DNA of 64,000 nucleotides from Apophysomyces variabilis (Eukaryota > Mucoromycota > Mucoromycetes > Mucorales > Mucoraceae). Location of the stretch: positions 197,103 to 261,102 of the forward strand of contig MZZL01000393.1 of the NCBI GenBank assembly GCA_002749535.1, read 5' to 3'. This document shows positions 24,243 to 35,422 of the stretch, in pieces. The notes below the pieces were generated by a model, which did no database searches, was not told the origin of the DNA, and saw only the letters and a list, made by a program, of their open reading frames with translations. Position 1 is the stretch's first letter, and every line of letters starts with the position of its first letter. The translations under genes were made by a program, and so were the position numbers.

Positions 24243-25798
24243 ATGTGGAGGACAACGCTAAGACATGCCTTTGACCATTTTCCAAAGTCTCGAAGCCTGT
24301 ACTCTTGCCCTCGTCTAACGTTGTCTTCCAATCGCGCCATTTGGATCTCGAGAAAACATGTAGGGCTACGCCATCACGGCACTCATCATCACGGTCATGG
24401 CCACGGCCATAGTCACGGACATGCCCATGCTGACCTGGCAACAACACTGGAACGGTCAAGTAAATAAGACACGATAACCGTACCCGACCAACTGAAACTG
24501 ACAATGGACCCCGAATATAGGCAGAAAAGGCATGCAGATCACGTTGATTGGCTTAGCAGCCAATGTTGGACTGACTGTATCTAAAGGTGTAGCTGGATGG
24601 CAAGTATTAAGAACGGCGGAAACGCTGGGCATTCGAAACGCTTATTCGTTTCCCTGTAGGATGATGAATTCGGCTTCTTTGTTAGCCGACGCTACGCATT
24701 CGTGCAGCGGTAAGTGAAATTGATGGTTGGTGTCACAGGTCTAAGGGAACTGGGCGTTATCAGATCTTCTCAGCGACTTTGTGACCCTGTACACTTTCAA
24801 GATGTCCCGGAAACCGCCCGATCAACTTTATCCCTACGGTTATGGTAAAATGCGTAACCGTTCCCATAGGATACGAAGTTTATCCGTTTGAGTAGGTAAA
24901 TACGAGACGGTCGGGTCTCTTGCTGTGTCGACTTTACTGATTGCGGGGGCTATCGGGATCGGAGTACACTCTTTCGAATTACTCATGACCGTGCTGAATG
25001 CATCGCAGGCGGTGGCAGAAACAGCTCAGTCTCAACCGGTCTCACCAGAATTGATACACTCTCTCTCGCATTCACACAGTCATGGTGGCGTCCTGGATCC
25101 AAACGCAGCCTGGTTCGCGTTGGCAAGTGTCATTGTAAAGGAATGGCTTTATCGTGCAAGTAAGTTGAATTTACGGATGTGTATGCAGCAGATCGGACTG
25201 AAGCTGTGAACACAATCTAGCTATCAAAGTTGGTAAGAGCGAACGAAGCGACGTTCTGATTGCAAATGCCTGGTAAGAAGATGCCTATCCTATATTTGTT
25301 ACAATTGCTTAATCCAGAGGGTAGGCACCATCGGTCAGATGCTTTTTCAAGTGTGGTAGCTTTGGTAGCAATAGGAGGTAGTTACGCAGGTCTTCCTGTG
25401 CTGGACCCTATTGGTGGCCTTGCTGTTTCCGGGATGATTTTGAAAAGCGGTGCAGGCATTATGTCCAATTCTATCAGAGAATTGATGGATACCGCAGTTA
25501 GTGAGGAAGAATTGACCGAAATTAAAGCAGCCATATCGAAAGTGAAGGTAATGTTATTGCTACCTGGTCTTGGGGAATTCTAATCTCTCTTTAGTCGCAA
25601 GAACCTGGCTTGATCGATTTCCATTCTGTAAGAGGCCGCAAAATGGGTCCATTCAATCATCTGGACCTTGTGTTACGAATCGAGCCAGAATTGCAAGTTT
25701 CTCAAGTGCAACGGATAGAACAACTTGTCCGCGCTGCCATTAAAAGGGATTGTGGACAAGTCCAAGAAGTACTTGTTCTTCTTGATACCGAAAAATAG
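24243..25798 (+). CDS. Mitochondrial-type cation diffusion facilitator (MMT1/MMT2-like metal transporter)
   Basis: Start at 24243 gives a basic, Ser/Arg-rich leader (MWRTTLRHAFDHFPKSRSLY) typical of mitochondrial import. A His-rich stretch HHGTHHHGHGHGHSHGHAHA, a likely metal-binding cytosolic or matrix loop, follows. Membrane segments then follow, with the family motifs LLADATHS and, across an intron, SDLLSDFVTLYTF, which supply metal-coordinating Asp/His residues. Further on come YPYGYGKYETVGSLAVSTLL, a second His loop (LSHSHSHGG), and a later block HHRSDAFSSVVALVAI with the second metal site. The C-terminal cytoplasmic domain ends VQEVLVLLDTEK at 25798. The closest named relatives I recognise are the Mmt1/Mmt2 iron-related exporters. 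A GC-AG intron at 24600-24659 is proposed inside the first membrane segments. The substrate (Fe, Zn or Mn) cannot be told from sequence. Confidence 0.88.
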
Positions 25799-26329
25799 AC
25801 TTTTTGGTTATTATTTGATATAGATATGACAGATATCATTTCTCTTTGTTTACTATTTTTTTGGCCATTGATACGGTAACCTTTGTACATCTATAAAAGA
25901 AAGCCACATATATGTCTTGCTATTTTAATGAGCTCTTTGGACTGGATTACGACTATGATTTAGGCAGATTGAACATGCTGTTGGGCTTATTGAATTATGG
26001 ATATGACACGGAGGGACAGCAATAGTGGAATGGCAGGTCTCTATGAATCAACAAGCCATCAGGGGCTGGTTTGTCGCAGTTAAGCTTCATCTCTTTTATT
26101 GACTTGCCAAGTAAAAAATGAATGCAATTGGACGCTTACTTCACTCGGATTGAATCAACTTATAGATCTGTGAAGTGTCCCGTTGCATAGAAATAGTCAA
26201 GATTCAATAGCTGTATGACACGCTTCGGTCTTTATGAAACACATTTCGTCAAATGATTTTTTTTCCTGCAACAAAATAGTCTCCTTCCTGCTTCACAAAG
26301 CTTTTTTCCCTTTTTCCCATTCCGTACCC
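25799..26329. other. Spacer, 3' UTR of CDF gene and promoter of PQ-loop gene
   Basis: No coding potential recognised. Both neighbours are on the plus strand. Confidence 0.5.
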
Positions 26330-27515
26330 ATGGTGCTCACCGATGGCCCACGTCAATGTGTCCCGCATAGTGACAAATTGACCTTGTTTATCAGTATCTT
26401 CCTTTGTGTTGGTCTGATCGTCTCTTATCTGCCGCAGGTGAACACGAAAGAAAGAAAAGAACAACCATAATTCAAATACTCAATGCTTTGACTAGCATTA
26501 CCGGATTATAGCGAACAAAACCTCCGAAGGATTTAGTGCATGGTTTCTATTGCTGGGTGTTGTCTCTTCCACATCCAGCCTATTCAACATTATCTTGCTT
26601 CAGTGGGATGCCATTGCGTGCTGCCGAGCGCTGGTAATGGAACTGTTGGCTTGCAACATGAAGCAACGAAACTTTGAGCTAACTATATTAACATAGTCTA
26701 CCGGTGCTTGTCTGGAAAGTCTGATGGGCATATTCCAGATCTTTTTCCAATGGGCCATGTTTTCGCTTGTGTAAGGAAATGATTTCTTTAAGTACATATC
26801 CAGATGATGTTCCTTTTTTTCTTTTTAATCGATAGGTTTGTGTTATTCCTACTTTACTTTCCCGAAAACCGAAAACGTGAGCGACATCCACCCTCATTAC
26901 ACTTAGAATTACCGCCAAAGATGGGTATTTCGGCAGAGTGGAAGGTGTCTCTTGTTGTTGCTGCGTGGTGTCTCGGTCATTTTGCATTATCTTTCTTCAT
27001 CAGCGTTTTGCTCCTTATTACCGTAGGCGGACCAGAACATAGATTAACAAACCTTTGGGCTGCATTCCTGGGCATCTTGAGCATGATTCTTGCGGCGTTG
27101 CAGTATCTACCGCAACTTTGGAAAACATGGAAACGAAAGGTAAGTTTTAGTTTCTGTAGTTTTAATGTTCTCGATCTGAATGCTTTCGGGCGTGATATAG
27201 ACCGTAGGGGCATTAAGCATTCCAATGATGTGCTTACAGACGCCAGGTATGACTTACGCGTCGACGGGCAGTAAAAGCTGAATGTTTGTTTACTTAGGCA
27301 CTGCACTGTTTGTCTATTCGCTCATGGTCCGGCCAGGAACCAACTGGACTGCTTGGATCACTTACATGATCACGGGAATCCTCCAAGGCATGCTTCTGAT
27401 AATGTGCATTACTTGGCATTTCAGGAACAGAAAGTTGGGTATTGATGATCTGCACGATAGTTTGCAAGATGAAGAGGCAACAGAAAGAACAAGACTTTTG
27501 AGACAGCAGACTTGA
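26330..27515 (+). CDS. PQ-loop repeat (MtN3/cystinosin-like) membrane protein
   Basis: Start at 26330 (MVLTDGPRQCVPHSDKL). The first membrane helix ends SYLPQ at an intron, and after it the text continues HYRIIANKTSEGFSAWFLLL, giving a perfect first PQ loop (PQ-x-x-x-N-x-x-x-x-S-x-G-x-S). More helices follow (VSSTSSLFNIILLQW). A second PQ loop is QYLPQLWKTWKRK, joined across an intron to TVGALSIPMMCLQTPG. After another intron come TALFVYSLM and the last helices, and the protein ends ERTRLLRQQT. Seven-helix PQ-loop proteins move amino acids or other small solutes across vacuolar, lysosomal or plasma membranes, or act as GPCR-like sensors. The C-terminal E-x-x-x-L-L type acidic dileucine (TERTRLL) fits vacuolar sorting. 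The substrate is unknown. Confidence 0.85.
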
Positions 27516-28105
27516 ATGCACCTCAACTACATAGATATCCATGCCCTAGGGCTTAAAATCGTACGCTTATAAACCATTCCTGAAAAAGCGTATATTTTGC
27601 CTTAACCTGCGTGCCTAATCCAGGGATATTAATGTCAGGGACAGAGATACGGGCTCAGCACGTTGTATTCCACTATTCTTGCTTGCTGCGAAAACATCGC
27701 GGCTGATGCCAAGTGATATTAATCGTAGCGGAAGTCTTGTTCCCCTTCATGTGCACTTTTTTGGCCTACATATGATTGACCTTAGGAGCATACTGAGAAC
27801 ACTACCACGAATCGTTTTCGTTTCCCCATTTTAAAATGTCGCAACTCCGTTTTGCAACCAAAGTAGTACAGCTACAGTTGCTTGATGACATCCGCAATTA
27901 AAGATACATTATTTCCCCGTAACATCCAGGAACTACTTGGGCAAGGATCGAAAAAAAAGAACTGGTTAACCATGCACGTAACAAGGCTTAGACTTGGCTC
28001 GCCTTTAAGAAGAGGGCATGACGGCGTTTGATTCGTTGAATACTTAACAAATAGATGTTTGCTTTGCGCTGGGCTATAAACTTGCCCTGTTCTTGACCTG
28101 TAAGA
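27516..28105. other. Spacer without recognised gene
   Basis: Both neighbours are on the plus strand. No motif beyond A/T-rich UTR-like sequence was seen. Confidence 0.5.
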
Positions 28106-29402
28106 ATGGCCACTCTGGTAGACGTGATTTTTCTCGGCACAGGCACCTCAGGATGTGTTCCCAATATCAATTGTCTCACCGATCCTAGGAAGCAATGCCG
28201 AGTCTGCTTATCCTCTGTTACGCCCGAGGGCAAGCGAAACAAACGCCGGAATACATCGCTTCTCGTACGATTCCGCAGCCATAGCGATGCACCTGGAGCA
28301 AGACTTAGGTAATGCACCATCCAAACGAGTTTTGAAATAAATTCACATTTGCCATCCGAAGAACTGTTCTTATTGATTGTGGGAAAACATTCTATGGTAA
28401 TAGTTGGTGTTTATGTCTCTATGCTTTCAGCTTACATCCTGTACAGAAAGTGCGCTAGAGTGGTTTCCCCACTACGGTATTCACCAACTTGTAAGATACG
28501 CATAGAATAAGGAACAAGGTTGGTTAACCTGGCATGAAATAGGACGGTGTCATATTAACCCATGGCCATGCCGATGCTTGTTTCGGCTTGGACGACCTTC
28601 GACCATGGACCTTAAATCCATCCATTGGCAGTAATATCGACATCTATTTGGCCTCGGAGACCATGGAGACGGTTCAAACTACCTTTCCTTACTTGGTTAA
28701 TAGCTCTTTAGCAACAGGTAAGAAACCCTATATTGAACCTGAACTTGACTGTTTACCGTATAGGTGGTGGCGACGTAGCATTGTTTAACTATCATATATT
28801 TGATCGTAATTCTTCATTCACCATCCACGGCCTAGAATTCACACCTTTACCTGGTAAGTACAAGCATACGGACAACAGGTTACACTTATGGTGCTAATGG
28901 ATACAACCAAAATAGTACATCATGGCATTTACTTCACCACGAATGAACCATATTGGTGCTACGGGGTTCAGTTCGCTGGAATTAGCTACATATCTGATAC
29001 CAATCATATTCCAGACGATACCATGGAACGAATGAACGATAAAACAAGACTTTTGGTACTAGATTGCTTACGCGGTAAGGGGAGAAAAAGCGTCTTGCTC
29101 ATATGGAGGATTTCCTAGTCTAATAGACTGTCTATTTGATGATAGATTCCAAATCGCATCCATCACATTTCGGACTTGAAGATGCTCTCAAAGTGGCTCG
29201 CAAGTTGAAACCAGCCAGAACATACTTGGTTGGTTTCGCTCATAAAACTGACCATTACGAAATACGCGAGAAATTAGGTCTACTAGAAAACTCAGAAAAT
29301 CTGAGCGCTTCCCCGGCATGGGACGGTCTTCGCTTGGCATTAGATACCGCTGTGATTACTGAAGACTCGGGTGATAGGAAACAAGTCAACATTTGCAATT
29401 AA
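28106..29402 (+). CDS. Metallo-beta-lactamase-fold hydrolase (PhnP/RNase Z-like branch)
   Basis: Start at 28106 with MATLVDVIFLGTGTSGCVPN, the 'LGTGTSxGxP' opening of the PhnP-like branch. DPRKQCRVCLSS follows, then RRNTSLLVRF. After introns come RTVLIDCGKTF and the metal-binding motif THGHADACFGLDDLRPW (H-x-H-x-D-A near 28560-28600; the family's usual H-x-H-x-D-H has Ala for its last His, as in the PhnP group). Later come GISYISDTNHIPDDTMERM and LLVLDCLR, then HPSHFGLEDAL and YLVGFAHKTDHYE, which supply further metal ligands. Related uncharacterised fungal proteins exist in S. pombe. Substrate unknown: a cyclic phosphodiesterase or a lipoate-related hydrolase are possibilities for this branch. 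The final exon end near 29402 is likely but was read from an open frame only. Confidence 0.85.
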
Positions 29403-29692
29403 AAAGGCTGTATCCTTCGCTCTCTAATATATGCTTTCATATGTGTGTTTTATTTCCTCTGTTATCGTGTCAAGGTTGTGGCTTTCTGAAAGCTCGCACC
29501 GAAAATGATGAAATAGGGCAAATCGCACTAAAAACCTCTAGTGTCGAATACTATCTTCCGCTTGCATCCGTCAAAGAAAACAGCATTGCTCATGAGTGAA
29601 ACAGTGTATAGCGCTCGGTATCGAAACGGTGCTGGTGGGTTTGTCCGTTCCATGGATAGAGAAAAAACAGTTTCCTTATCCATCCCTATGTT

Positions 29693-32600
29693 TCATCGGT
29701 GATCATCCAGGAAATGCACTTTGAGACAATCCTTCTGAAGGAAACCTTCGCTGACTCGCTTTTGCACATCTGCTTTGGGTAGTATTGGCTTTCCATCGTG
29801 CTGATAGATGTATGGCAGACGAAGGACATAAACACCGTTAGGCGGCAAAACGATCGCATCATCAAATATCTTGAGACTGAGCATTTCATCATTCTCACCC
29901 TTGAACTGGTTGCGTATGAGATAAATATTGGTCATATTGTTAGGTTTACCTTCACAATAGGATCTACAGAAATTGTAACAGGAACTTCGGCAGGTGTCAC
30001 CATGTACAATCGCTGTAACTGGGCCGTGATATCTGATTTTGGCTTATCAGGGTGATTGGCAAAATTACATAGGCAGAGAACAAAAAGCGGTAGGTCTTGG
30101 TGGACAAAGTAGTTACCATGCTCCTGGGATACAAAAGTTAACTCAGTACTATTTTTCAATCTGACCAACTTACCTTTGGATGACCTTTATGCCCTAGTTT
30201 GCATACTCTACCATCGGCACAACTCAAGAAACGATGGCCAAGTGGGCATTCATACTCGGCGCCAACGTAGCCTCGAACCAATCCTTCCAAGCGGTGTTCT
30301 TTATCCCTTCTTCTAGCATCGCGCCGGCGTTTTTCTTTCTTAGGCTCTTCAGGGACTTTTGTGGTTTCCGCTGCGGGAACCGTACCTAATGCGGGGAATG
30401 CTTCCAAATTCGACATTGGTAGCGAAGCCGGCTTTGTCGGTGAACTGACAACTTTTATATCAAGTTAGATTCGTATTAAACAATAATAAACGACGATTTA
30501 CCTTCGCTCAATTTACCAGGCAATGGCCATTCACTTTTATCAATTGTCTTGGGATTCGTTTCTACTGGCGGCCGCTGCTGGTTTCTCGCTGCTAGCTCGG
30601 CCTTGGTTGCCAACGTCCAAGGAAGCATATAATTCGTGTTGTTCGCTATGCCCTCATATCGTTCTAGGCCAACACTGTTACGGTAGCTTGAGGCAGGACC
30701 TAGGTACAACAATGATGCGTCGGAGAGAGGAAACTCTTGCAGCAAAACCAAGTTCTGGTTCTTTCCCAGTTGCGATCCCTGAAAATCGATTGCGGCATGA
30801 CCATCGGCAAGACAACAAGTGAATTTGTCATAGAAGCCGAAATTGGCATCCTAGACACAAAGCTTGTGAGAACAGAGAAATTAATTAGAGTCCTTACCCG
30901 AATATCAAAAGGATCTTCTCTTAACCTCTGCGACTTTCCACAATTACAGCTGTGGAAGAAATTACATCCGCTACTATGCCGACTGCTGCCTGCCATGATT
31001 CTATCGTCCCGGACATGTTTTGTACTTCTGTCGTCATTCTCGGCCGTACGTTTTCCATGTCCAAGTTTAAGCCTGCATTCTTTTCCTGTCAAACTTATAT
31101 GCTCGCATGCTTGACGGCCCTGAGTCCATATCAAATTGCACTCTTTTTCCAATCGAAGTCCATATTCGGCTGCACAGGGTCCTCGAGATAAAGATTTGTA
31201 TAAGTGCATTACCTTTTCCCGCTATATGACTATCAATATCTTGTCTGTCCTCATACTATGAGATATTACCTTCCATAGATGATATTTTTGTGTATAATAA
31301 GGAGGAGATTCCTGTAGATACGTTTCGATACATTTGCGCATAATATCGAGGGAGTTTCTAAAATCAAATAGTTGAATGCCTAGACTACTGACGCATACCA
31401 CTTACGTTCTAGAAAATACTCGCTCTATTTCTACTGTGTCCTTAATCTTCTTGCGCAATACAACATCAATCTGTTGGATCATCCCTTTGGCTCCTGGAGA
31501 CTGTCCGATCACGGCCTTTTTAAAATTATCTTCACCTTCTTTCACCTCAATACCGTAAAGCAGAGCTTTCAACGGTACCACTGCTGAGAAAAACTGGATG
31601 GCCGTCGGTAGAGGTACATCTGGCTGTTTAGGATCATTGCCTTTGCGGCTTTTCGAAGTTGCCGCTTTAACCCAATGGGCGACAAAGTTACGCAACAATC
31701 TGTCTCCATAATCGTCCAATATAGAGGATAATTGGTTATGCTTAGATGCTTGGCGCGGTTTAGGTTCGTTTTTGTTGTCGGATAAGCGAGATAACCAAGA
31801 AGATAAACTTATTGGCTCCTCAAACGTGTATGACATTGGAAAGTTTTTTATAGCGTTCATGGACGATGTGGTAGCAAATGCTGTTGCTGGAACAATATGA
31901 ACGAATGGTTGTGGTCCAGTAGGAATAGTAAACAACGATCTTTAAAAATTAGTACTATGACATTTCTGGTAAGCTTACTCACCGAACTTCGGGTGGTGCA
32001 TGTCCCGCATTTCCTTCGCTCGATAGTGGAATAAGATGCACTGCCCGAAATATATGCTTAAGTTTCACTTGTAAAGCTTCCTGCAGCCTTTTTACAATGA
32101 TCGGGACATTGGATCGTGACGAAACTTCGCTAGTAGGAATCGGTACCTGAGGGGGAAACAATTTAGGCGTTAAAACTTTGTGTTGTATTTCTTATTCAAT
32201 TTACCTCTGCTACAACAAAGGCAATCAACGGCACACCTTTAGCTGGACCCCACCAGCCCATCCAATTAGCGTTAAACCGTTCCCGTTCCCTTCGGTTTTC
32301 GTTTTCTTTCCTCTCAAACAAGGACGCTGGCACAGAGATATTCCAATATCTCCAACAAGCAGACTGGAATTGTGACAGATGGGTATATATTCCTTGTTTA
32401 ACCTGAGCGAGCGTGACCAAGTTGGATAGAAGCTCGGATGGTAAAAGCGAAGGAGGTAAAATCGGCTAATGAAAGGAACGTTCAACGTACAGTTCTTTCA
32501 TTTTCTTCAGCACTACTTACAATTACTAAGTGGGAGACCAGGAATATGAAAAGTAGCTCTCTCATGGTGGAGGACTGGTGACTCAGCAGTTGCAATGACA

Positions 32601-33095
32601 CGTCCTAAAAATGATATTCACCCGTCAACATGCCTATCCCTGCTTAATACTCTCGACAGACCTTTTCTGCGGCTATGCGAGTCATGTCAGTCAAAATACT
32701 TATGCTTGTAGCCACATCCAGAAAGATGTATGCAATTTTTGCTTTTATATTCACATATAGCTGAAGGCCTTGACCAATCTATGTCATTTAGATGGAACAA
32801 AAGCATCGGAAAGACTTACTTGTATTGTTCCTGGTTGAAGTGGCTAATGAAATATAAAGTCAATTCACTGAAATAACCGAGACAGCAGTTCTATTATTAC
32901 TTCATTGCGCAATGAAAATACAGGATTTCCAACAATGCGATTCGCCAATGTTATTGTAGCATTTGTCCGTTTCCCGCTCTCATGAGCTGAGGGCTGTAAA
33001 AAGCCGGCACTGCCGAATATGGAGACGATTGTAAGCGGAACATCCTTGCTGGAACGAAGACCTGTCTCTTCCAACAACGAATTGATCTCGTCCAT
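29693..33095 (-). CDS. SMG8: Nonsense-mediated mRNA decay factor SMG8
   Basis: Large minus-strand multi-exon gene. Proposed start at 33095 (MDEINSLLEETGLRSSKDVP) leads to LTIVSIFGSAG and RTNATITLANRIVGNPVF, matching the SMG8 N-terminal GTPase-like start. The middle has GDRLLRNFVAHWVKAATSK. The diagnostic block lies near 30870-30930 on the minus strand: CNCGKSQRLREDPFDIR (family: CNCGRKQAPRDDPFDI). It is preceded by RLEKECNLIWTQGRQACEHI. Then follow GLERYEGIANNTNYMLPW and YVGAEYECPLGHRFLS. The C-terminus is VYVLRLPYIYQHDGKPILP, ending at 29693. SMG8 with SMG9 binds and restrains the SMG1 kinase that phosphorylates UPF1. An upstream in-frame Met (33170) would add a hydrophobic stretch; 33095 is preferred. 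It faces the ACBP gene on the same strand upstream. Budding and fission yeasts lack this factor. Confidence 0.9.
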
Positions 33096-33511
33096 TAACA
33101 GGAATGCAAATAAAAGACAGTAACTAATATCACGTCCACGTGTGAGGCAAAATTTCGATTGAAAATCCAAGCATTTCCAAGACTACGCGCGGAGAACAAA
33201 ACCATCCAGAAGTGCCAGGTTGTTGAGTAAATTTTCTGCTATGCATAGAAACCCTGCAGGACTCTGTAAGAAGCATAGCTAGGAAACCAGCTGTAAAAAT
33301 ATGAGCAAAAAGAAGGCAGATATTTCCTCGCTTGTTGTTCGACATTTATGGTTTTTGAACTTATCACTCATTCAGCACAAACATAAGGATCAACCAACTC
33401 AACCCATACAAACAATAAACATGGTTTATTAGTCTTTTTTTTTTCGAAAGACTATACACGTAGAAGCTGCGTAATGGGTTCTGAGATCTAAAGGGGATCT
33501 CGCATGGTTTG

Positions 33512-33933
33512 TTACTGGTACTTCGCTATGACCTGTTCCGCCAGGGTAATGTACTTCTGCTCGGCTTCCTCGGATGGGGTACCTGTTTTAAAATGTTTTA
33601 GACGCGCTTGTTTGTATCTTCTTCTGTTACCTTTCAGTTTCGTCCAAGCGTCCCACTTGGCCTTTCCCTTCATGTCGAACATTCCTGGTCTGTCTACAAA
33701 ACACAATTAGCCAGGATATCCTCATCAACGCGTTAACTTGAACAAACTTACCAGTGTTGTTATCACCTACACTAGCCTGCTTGAACAGACCATACAATTC
33801 CAAGAGTTCGTCGTTATTAGGACGTTGTGTAAGGGCGTTAATAGCAGCGGCAGCGGCGTTGAATTCCTTTGATGGTTTCTTTAGGATTCGCAATGGGAAA
33901 AGTGCGTACAATCTGACTTACGGCGGATGGCAT
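33512..33933 (-). CDS. ACB1: Acyl-CoA binding protein
   Basis: About 106 residues in three exons. Exon 1 encodes only MPSA (from 33933). A 45-nt intron (GTAAGT...AAAG) follows, then [20 protein letters not shown] and the signature [18 protein letters not shown]. After a second intron come [20 protein letters not shown] and a C-terminal Lys-rich helix ending EQVIAKYQ at 33512. The YGLFKQA-VGD block and K-x-K-W-x-A-W block carry the Tyr and Lys residues that grip the acyl-CoA head. It is a cytosolic carrier of long-chain acyl-CoA esters. Length and motifs are fully typical. Confidence 0.95.
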
Positions 33934-35422
33934 AGCAAAAAGATGAGGGATAAGAAGGGAGACTGGACAAGAAAGTTTTCAACTGAAAAAAATTGAATTA
34001 CATATCACTTCAAACCCAGCTCGTGAAAATCACGCGTTGGTGGCAACGCCAAGACGAAGAGCTAGCAAATGTTCCTTTGGTAGAAACAACATATATAGAG
34101 CTGAATCTTTTATCCAGTAATCTGCTATGTGGGAGATAAACGCTAAAGAAGTTTATCGTGAGTTGAAATATCCCTTAAAGAACAGCTGCAGGATGGTTGT
34201 TAATATCATAGGAAGCGTAAATAAAGTTCCAAAACGCAATACCTACAACAGATCCACTTGATCCTAGAGAATATATTCGTTCTGTACCAGGTTAAGGAAT
34301 ATATCTGATGGATGGATTCGGCAGATATACTCTAGATATTGCTAGATCAAACAGTTATCAGTACCATTGGTTGAGACTGATAAAGCTATCTGGATGAAAG
34401 AAAATGATCAAGATATTGTACAGAAAAGGAATGACTTCTAGGTGCAAGTGTAAACCAATTATTGGGATTGGCACTTCTTTTCCCAATCCCAGTTGTGTAC
34501 GTTTCACAGCGACGGCCGTCATATAATGGTCACATCTGACGTGTCGTTACAATGATATTCTGATATCTAAATTTACGTACCCTTTGTAGTCCGCGTGTAA
34601 AGGAAGACGCCCACTATAGCTGAATCGACACAAGAATTAGAGATGGGTAAGCAGTTGCTACTAAAGTTCGTGTCACGGAACAGTTGGAGAATGAAAGACA
34701 GTTTAAGACACGCTGATTACAACGTTGAACAGGTTAATAATAGTACCAGCTTTATCCCCTTATAATCAGAATCAAATATGTTGCATCAAGACAGAAAAGT
34801 ATCTGTTACTAGAAATGGATATATATCAGCAAACCAAGGCGATGTCGAGATCCGGCATTATATTTAAGCGGTCGACTGCCGGTTACTGTTGGAATCAACA
34901 CCTAATAGTTGAGCGAGTTCTGCAAAGCGTTTTCCACCCCATTTATATCATCTATGTAGTAGAGGTACGAGAAAAATACCTATATAGCTCACTTGCATTG
35001 CATGCCACAGCTAACTCAACTTTTTTTTGTTAGGCTTTCTTTCGACTTTAAACCTTACAGGAGTCCGTGTAACAAACTATGAAGGTACAAACACAGATAG
35101 TCCTTCAATCATTGTCAGGAACCTGTTGTAATCTGAGAATTATTGGCAAAAAGGGATGCTTGCCACTAGTTTTCATGATTGGTATATCTGGCTAAGAACG
35201 TGTGGATGTTATGGTTTTTAAAGCATGCTCAGAGTTATTGTTATTTCCAAGTACGCCAAGGTAAAACTAGCAGTCTAAAGCCAAACAAGAAGGTTCTACG
35301 AGCTGTTCAGACAGAATGTAGCTTCAGTGGCCGCAACATCTAGAATGCTATGGGTATGGGAACTTACATTGTGAAACGCAACTTAAATTTCTTTAAAAAG
35401 AGCGACAACTGTGCAAGTATAT
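33934..35422. other. Spacer upstream of the large MACPF-like/Sel1 gene
   Basis: About 1.5 kb, A/T-rich, with no recognised gene; an unassigned plus-strand frame at 34725-35033 has no family signature. It probably holds divergent promoters for the ACBP gene and the large gene. Confidence 0.4.

Noticed and set aside
33130..33345. 71-codon minus-strand frame upstream of SMG8 as an extra N-terminal exon
   Set aside because: Its sequence is not SMG8-like, and the conserved N-terminal block begins right after the Met at 33095; kept out of the gene model.
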